Made by a program: the position numbers and the translations under genes
In this document: positions 5,174 to 8,775 of the stretch, piece after piece
Layout of the letters: every line of letters starts with the position of its first letter
Position numbering within the stretch: position 1 is the stretch's first letter
The notes under the pieces: generated by a model
The model's database searches: none
Seen by the model: the letters and a program-made list of their open reading frames with translations, nothing else
What the model was told of the DNA's origin: nothing
Assembly: GCA_019752975.1 (NCBI GenBank)
Contig: JAIELM010000156.1
Coordinates: 1 to 8,775 of the forward strand
DNA: 8,775 nucleotides
Direction of reading: 5' to 3'
Source of the DNA: Undibacterium sp.
GTDB taxonomy: Bacteria > Pseudomonadota > Gammaproteobacteria > Burkholderiales > Burkholderiaceae_D

Positions 5174-7365
5174 CCAACCTGCCCGGTTTGCAAGGCGTGC
5201 ATTACTTTATCCTTAGGTCCATCGGCAACGACCACCCCATTATCAAGCACAATAACGCGAGTGGCGATATCCATCAAACTCGGTCTATGGGTCACAATAA
5301 TCATGGTCTTATGCTGACCATATTTGCCTATACGTTCCTTAAACTGCGCCTCAGAAGGATAGTCCATCGCGCTAGTAGGTTCGTCCAATAACAGCACTGG
5401 TGGGTCTAATAATGCGGCCCTAGCGATCGCAATACTTTGGCGCTGTCCACCTGAGATAGACTCGCCCCTTTCACTAATGAGCATATCAAATCCTTCAGGA
5501 TGCGCGTTCACAAACTCAGTCAAACCAGCTAATTCTGCTGCCGCCACCACCGCCCTATCATCAGCATAGGGCGCGCGTATAGTAATATTTTCGCGTAGGG
5601 TGCCATAGAACAGTATGCTATCTTGCTCGACATAACCCAGATTGCGGCGCAAGTCAGCAGGATCCAACTGACGCAAATCCACATCATCTAATAGAACCGC
5701 ACCTTTACTCGGCTCATACAAACCAAGAATCAATTTTTCGATAGTGGATTTACCCGACCCTATCCGGCCAATGATGACGACACGTTCACCCGCGTTAATC
5801 TTAAAACTAACGCCGCGTAAAGCTTCTTCTTTACGCCCAGGATAACTAAAAAAAACATTTTTAAATTCAATTTGACCGCGTATCTCGGGGCGATGCACGA
5901 AGGCTGTCTCATCGCTGCGCTCGGTCGGGGTCGCCATAATTTTTTCTAAAGAAGCGAGAGAATTTTTAGCCCCTTCAAATTGCAAAAGCAAACCCACAAC
6001 CTGCCCTACTGGTGCCATCGCACGGCCGGACAACATGGTCGCCGCAATCAAGCCCCCCATAGACATCATTTTCTCTTGAATCAAATACACCCCAGCAATC
6101 ACCACCGCCACGTTGACTAACTGTTGAATAAAGGAAGCGCCATTAATGCTCGATGCAGAGAGTAATTTAAGTTCAGAATTCACTCGGGCTAAAAATGCTG
6201 TGGTCTTCTCCCACTTTTCTTGCATCTGGCTTTCTGCACCGTGCGCTTTAATGGTTTCCAAGGCGGTGAGACTTTCCACCAAAGTCGAATTACGCAATGC
6301 CGATGCACGAAACGTAGTCTCAGACAACTCGCGCATTTTGTGCTGCACCATGTAACTGTAAATGATCACGATCACAATACCGACCAAAGGAATAAAGACC
6401 AAGGGCCAACTAATCCACACCAACACGAATAAAAATAGAAATGCAAAAGGAAGATCGATCAAGGCTGTCACAGTCGCCGACGCGATAAAATCACGCACCG
6501 TTTCAAAAGACCGCAAGTTAGAAGCAAAAGCCCCCACCGATGCTGGTCTCTGCGACATACGCATACCCAACACCCGCTCCATAATGAGCGCCGACAATTT
6601 AAGATCAATTCGATTACTCACCAAACTTATAAAGTGTCCGCGCAATAAACGAATAATATAGTCTAGAATCAAGACTAAAGTGATCCCACCAGAAAACACC
6701 CATAAAGTATTCACCGCAAAATTAGGTACTACACGGTCATACACATTCATGGTGTAGAGTGGCATCGCAAGACCAAAAAAATTGATCAACAAAGCCGCCG
6801 CCAAAATATCTTTAAAAATCGTTTTTTGCTCGAGAATAGCCCCCCAAAACCAATGCTTTTGCGGCACGGCGACCAAGGGTGGGGTACGTTGATCAAAGCG
6901 AAAATGAGGGCGGGAAAAAATCGCCACACCAGTATAACGATCTTCTAATTCTTCACGTGTAAAAGTCACTGTGCCCTGCCCAGAATCTGGCAACAACAGC
7001 TGAGCATGCTCACCATCCTCACTCCATGCTTGCAACAGGCAGGCTTCATTATTTTTCAATAGTAAAATAACGGGTAACAAGGCAAGGTCAATTTTCCCTA
7101 GGGTGCGACGTACCACTTTAGCGGAAAATCCAGCATGCGCCGCAGCCCTAGCAAACAGCGAAGGCGTTAGTCCGCCACTCACGAGCGGCAAGCCGGCAGT
7201 CAAGGCAGCACGGGTGCTTGGTCGCCCATGAATACGGGTCAACTCAACTAGGCAATCGAGTAAGGGATCTCGATGCAATAAATCCTCACGTATACCGATA
7301 CCAAATCCTTGCTCATGAGTGGGACGGGTAGGGACAACTTGATGAATATTTTCATGGATAGCCAT
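5158..7365 (-). CDS. lapB: Type I secretion ABC permease/ATPase with inactive C39-like domain, LapB-like
   Basis: The 735-residue protein has the three-part layout of LapB/LssB-type exporters. Residues 30-155 are a C39 peptidase-like domain (DPLLDCLVELTRIHG); aligned to active C39 domains, the catalytic Cys position appears to be P34, with only C38 nearby, so it probably binds substrate without cutting it. The ABC transmembrane region covers about 175-460, with hydrophobic segments near 185-203, 218-238, 301-318, 321-339 and 411-430. The ATPase domain covers about 498-733: Walker A GRIGSGKST (533-541), Q-loop Q581, signature ISGGQ (637-641), Walker B VLLLDE (657-662) and switch His H693. All ATP-hydrolysis motifs are intact. 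It should export the adhesin encoded downstream, together with the coupled adaptor and a TolC-like protein encoded elsewhere. ATG at 7365 is the first start after an in-frame stop, though its ribosome binding site is weak. Confidence 0.94.
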   Translation of the reverse strand: MAIHENIHQVVPTRPTHEQGFGIGIREDLLHRDPLLDCLVELTRIHGRPSTRAALTAGLPLVSGGLTPSLFARAAAHAGFSAKVVRRTLGKIDLALLPVILLLKNNEACLLQAWSEDGEHAQLLLPDSGQGTVTFTREELEDRYTGVAIFSRPHFRFDQRTPPLVAVPQKHWFWGAILEQKTIFKDILAAALLINFFGLAMPLYTMNVYDRVVPNFAVNTLWVFSGGITLVLILDYIIRLLRGHFISLVSNRIDLKLSALIMERVLGMRMSQRPASVGAFASNLRSFETVRDFIASATVTALIDLPFAFLFLFVLVWISWPLVFIPLVGIVIVIIYSYMVQHKMRELSETTFRASALRNSTLVESLTALETIKAHGAESQMQEKWEKTTAFLARVNSELKLLSASSINGASFIQQLVNVAVVIAGVYLIQEKMMSMGGLIAATMLSGRAMAPVGQVVGLLLQFEGAKNSLASLEKIMATPTERSDETAFVHRPEIRGQIEFKNVFFSYPGRKEEALRGVSFKINAGERVVIIGRIGSGKSTIEKLILGLYEPSKGAVLLDDVDLRQLDPADLRRNLGYVEQDSILFYGTLRENITIRAPYADDRAVVAAAELAGLTEFVNAHPEGFDMLISERGESISGGQRQSIAIARAALLDPPVLLLDEPTSAMDYPSEAQFKERIGKYGQHKTMIIVTHRPSLMDIATRVIVLDNGVVVADGPKDKVMHALQTGQVGKAKL

Positions 7366-7404
7366 ACGTTTTACACCAGACTTGTTATTGAACTTATCAG
7401 TACA

Positions 7405-7434
7405 ATTTTACAGCAAGGAGAAATTTTCCGTAAA
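7405..7434 (-). promoter_or_regulatory. Candidate promoter of the exporter operon
   Basis: On the minus strand TTTACG (7434-7429) and TAAAAT (7410-7405) are 18 bp apart, matching four and five of six sigma70 bases. Transcription would start near 7398, leaving a leader of about 33 bases. It is the best candidate in the 342-bp gap, and repeated TTAACGAA-like sites lie immediately upstream. Confidence 0.35.
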
Positions 7435-7442
7435 GAAATTCC

Positions 7443-7477
7443 TTAACGAAACAGCTTCATTAACAATTATTAACGAA
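7443..7477. promoter_or_regulatory. Cluster of three TTAACGAA-like half-sites upstream of the exporter promoter
   Basis: TTAACGAA occurs at 7443-7450 and 7470-7477, and its inverted form with one mismatch, TTCATTAA, at 7456-7463. The last two form a 22-bp imperfect palindrome (7456-7477), and the first adds a third half-site nearer the promoter. This is the pattern expected of an operator for a dimeric regulator. Which protein binds is unknown; the LuxR-type regulator in this locus is one candidate. Confidence 0.4.
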
Positions 7478-7590
7478 TGCGCACAAGACTTGCACAAAAT
7501 CGTCGACATTAGACATACCGACCAAGACAGTGCCGCATTGAATAACGTCGATCGCTAAATTAAAAATGCGCGCGTAGTTTTACGATCGGA

Positions 7591-7612
7591 ATAAGCATGA
7601 TATAAGCATGAT
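7591..7612. repeat. 11-bp tandem duplication ATAAGCATGAT x2
   Basis: Two exact copies lie side by side at 7591-7601 and 7602-7612 in non-coding DNA between mtgA and the exporter operon. They sit in the loop of the 7-bp inverted repeat GCGTAGT/ACTACGC. The function is unknown; a slippage scar or a pair of binding sites are both possible. Confidence 0.6.
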
Positions 7613-7707
7613 ACTACGCCGAATTCTTGGAGCGACATCTACTTCCTCTGCACGCATAGAAAGCAACAATGTAGGAAGATTTTTCTCTCGCGAAGCCACA
7701 AAAAAAC

Positions 7708-8397
7708 CTAAGGCAGCTCTGAAGAACTCATGCGTCGCAAAATGACTTCACTACGTTTTTGTAGATAAGCAGAGTTTTTGTTTTTGTCGTAGTAACGCGG
7801 CTTAGGAAGCATCACCGCTAAACGTGCGGCCTGCAAAGGCGAGAGTGCACCCGCATGCACGCCATAATAATGTTGCGCTGCCGCCTCCGCACCAAAGACA
7901 CCGACACCCCACTCCACCACATTAAGGTAGATTTCAAAAATACGCTCTTTGTCCATGCAGGCTTCTAACATATAAGTGATGATCAATTCCTCCCCCTTAC
8001 GCAGATAACTACGCTCGCCAGATAAAAACAGATTTTTAGCAAGTTGCTGAGTAATCGTTGATCCACCCGAGACCACCTTACCCTTCCTCTTATTCTTATC
8101 GTAGGCTTTTTGCATAGCCTCCCAATCCACCCCTTCATGCTCACTAAAACCGTCATCTTCCGACGCAATCACCGCCCGTTTAAGATGGGTTGAAATGGAT
8201 GAATAAGCGACCCATTTCTGCTTAAGTTGAAACTGCGCCTCCTTCTCTTGCAACAGGGATTCTTGGGTTCGCATGAAGCTAGTCGAACTAGGGTTATGGT
8301 CAACCCACCACAAAATTTGCAGGAAATAGTACAGCTGCACGACCACAAAAAAAGTCAAAGGCGCAAGGATTAACCACCATATTATGCGTTTTTTCAC
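7708..8397 (-). CDS. mtgA: Monofunctional biosynthetic peptidoglycan glycosyltransferase
   Basis: The 229-residue protein is of the usual length for MtgA, which polymerises lipid II into glycan strands at the outer face of the inner membrane. One N-terminal membrane anchor lies at about 4-30. The GT51 motifs follow in order: motif 1 with catalytic E80 (EDDGFSEHEG, 80-89), motif 2 GGSTITQQLAKN (111-122), motif 3 RKGEE (133-137), motif 4 with IYLNVVEWG (156-164), and motif 5 at AEAAAQHYYG (170-179). No transpeptidase domain follows, which separates it from bifunctional class A PBPs. ATG at 8397 has AAGGA seven bases upstream. In many betaproteobacteria mtgA follows aroE, but no aroE is visible in the 378 bp to its right. 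It is separated from the exporter operon by 342 bp and is probably transcribed independently. Confidence 0.95.
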   Translation of the reverse strand: MKKRIIWWLILAPLTFFVVVQLYYFLQILWWVDHNPSSTSFMRTQESLLQEKEAQFQLKQKWVAYSSISTHLKRAVIASEDDGFSEHEGVDWEAMQKAYDKNKRKGKVVSGGSTITQQLAKNLFLSGERSYLRKGEELIITYMLEACMDKERIFEIYLNVVEWGVGVFGAEAAAQHYYGVHAGALSPLQAARLAVMLPKPRYYDKNKNSAYLQKRSEVILRRMSSSELP

Positions 8398-8404
8398 TGC
8401 TTTT

Positions 8405-8409
8405 TCCTT
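8405..8409 (-). promoter_or_regulatory. Ribosome binding site of mtgA
   Basis: AAGGA on the minus strand is seven bases before the ATG at 8397 and supports the start MKKRIIWW, which is also the natural start of the membrane anchor. Confidence 0.6.
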
Positions 8410-8641
8410 GTTTACGTATGTTTTTGAGGAAGATCAAAAGCAGAATTGTACACGCTTAGACTATGCAAACCGTACTGAGCTCACTACTATCATTACAGAT
8501 AGAAATTTTAAAAAACGAACCGCTCGTCATTCAAATTCGCCGCGATGCTCAGTCGCGTTATGAATGATGCCTTGGCACAACGCAATTAATCACTTTTAGT
8601 ATCGGGTCTGCAGTTGCAAGCTTAAATCCCATCGGAAAACT

Positions 8642-8683
8642 ATATGAAATGAAACTATGTTTTCAATTGGAAACATCTCATAT
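8642..8683. repeat. Nested inverted repeats around a 20-bp imperfect palindrome
   Basis: ATGTTTTCAATTGGAAACAT (8657-8676) matches its own reverse complement except at one symmetric pair of positions. An outer pair, ATATGA (8642-8647) and TCATAT (8678-8683), encloses it. It is AT-rich and lacks a GC stem, so it looks more like an operator than a terminator. No gene start is identified next to it within the window. Confidence 0.45.
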
Positions 8684-8775
8684 TTTTCTTTGTATCGCAT
8701 ATGCAACAAGTTTTTCTAACACACTCATATACTTAATTTTAATGAATGCTTACTTTTGGAAAGTAGATCGACACG

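Larger units (their letters stand above)
7366..7707. other. 342-bp intergenic region between mtgA and the exporter operon
   Basis: It contains the candidate exporter promoter and its half-site cluster at 7405-7477. At 7591-7612 ATAAGCATGAT is tandemly duplicated, enclosed by a 7-bp inverted repeat GCGTAGT/ACTACGC (7572-7578/7613-7619). A 27-codon minus-strand ORF (7638-7555) with a GAGGA sequence upstream is discussed among the findings but not called as a gene. A T7 run on the minus strand directly follows the mtgA stop, without a good GC-rich stem. Confidence 0.6.
8398..8775. other. 378-bp non-coding right end, upstream of mtgA
   Basis: I see no supported gene here on either strand. The mtgA promoter must lie near 8398-8500, but no clear -35/-10 pair is found. 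The outer part (about 8640-8760) is distinctly AT-rich and contains a 20-bp imperfect palindrome, listed separately. Short ORFs at the edge have no ribosome binding site. Confidence 0.6.

Noticed and set aside
2862..6661. Plus-strand ORFs opposite the regulator, adaptor and exporter genes
   Set aside because: Each is antisense to a gene with intact, ordered family motifs, and none has a convincing product of its own.
2723..7534. Shared 11-mer AAGACAGTGCC at 2724-2734 and 7524-7534
   Set aside because: Several such 11-base matches are expected by chance in a window of this size, and the flanks do not match.
7690..7730. Rho-independent terminator after mtgA
   Set aside because: A T7 run follows the stop codon on the minus strand, but the only nearby stem is weak, includes a G-T pair and is separated from the T run by about eight bases.
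7983..8168. 61-codon minus-strand ORF inside mtgA
   Set aside because: It is an out-of-frame shadow of the GT51 catalytic core, which is intact in the mtgA frame.
8675..8730. 16-codon minus-strand ORF (MSVLEKLVAYAIQRKI)
   Set aside because: It is very short, has no ribosome binding site, and overlaps the palindromic AT-rich stretch.
8742..8775. Plus-strand gene start at ATG 8742 running off the right edge
   Set aside because: Only 11 codons are visible and no ribosome binding site precedes the ATG.

Overview
The window looks like part of a moderate-GC proteobacterial chromosome, most likely a betaproteobacterium (Burkholderiales/Oxalobacteraceae-like). That placement is inferred from the protein families and the standalone mtgA; no rRNA or other taxonomic marker is present. 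All five supported genes are on the minus strand, so transcription runs from right to left: mtgA, an ABC exporter, its HlyD-type adaptor, a LuxR-type regulator, and a giant surface adhesin that leaves the window at base 1.

The core is a LapA-type adhesin export locus. The ORF at 1-2356 has no stop codon and is the N-terminal 785 codons of a large repetitive protein. It starts with a retention module containing a TAAG di-alanine site at residues 118-121, as in LapA-family adhesins cut by the periplasmic protease LapG. Long Calx-beta-like repeats of about 712 bp follow. The exporter is encoded by a tightly coupled pair: an ABC permease/ATPase with a degenerate C39 domain (5158-7365) and a membrane-fusion protein (3749-5161), whose genes share an ATGA overlap. 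No outer-membrane TolC/LapE gene and no LapD/LapG genes are in the window.

Between exporter and adhesin lies a LuxR-type DNA-binding protein (2783-3583) whose receiver-like domain lacks the phosphoacceptor Asp and the conserved Lys. It is probably the local regulator of the adhesin system (inference). An uninterrupted array of eight 12-bp repeats (3665-3760) covers the 3' end of the adaptor gene and the leader of the regulator gene. Every unit contributes an in-frame TAA, so the adaptor stop codon is repeated eight times. A second 12-bp duplication lies inside the regulator gene.

The non-coding gaps hold small signals: a candidate exporter promoter with three TTAACGAA-like half-sites just upstream; a candidate adhesin promoter with a paired 9-bp direct repeat; a hairpin-rich element of about 145 bp between regulator and adhesin that resembles a dispersed intergenic repeat; and an AT-rich right end with a 20-bp imperfect palindrome. 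mtgA (7708-8397), a peptidoglycan glycosyltransferase, is a housekeeping neighbour with no obvious role in adhesin export.
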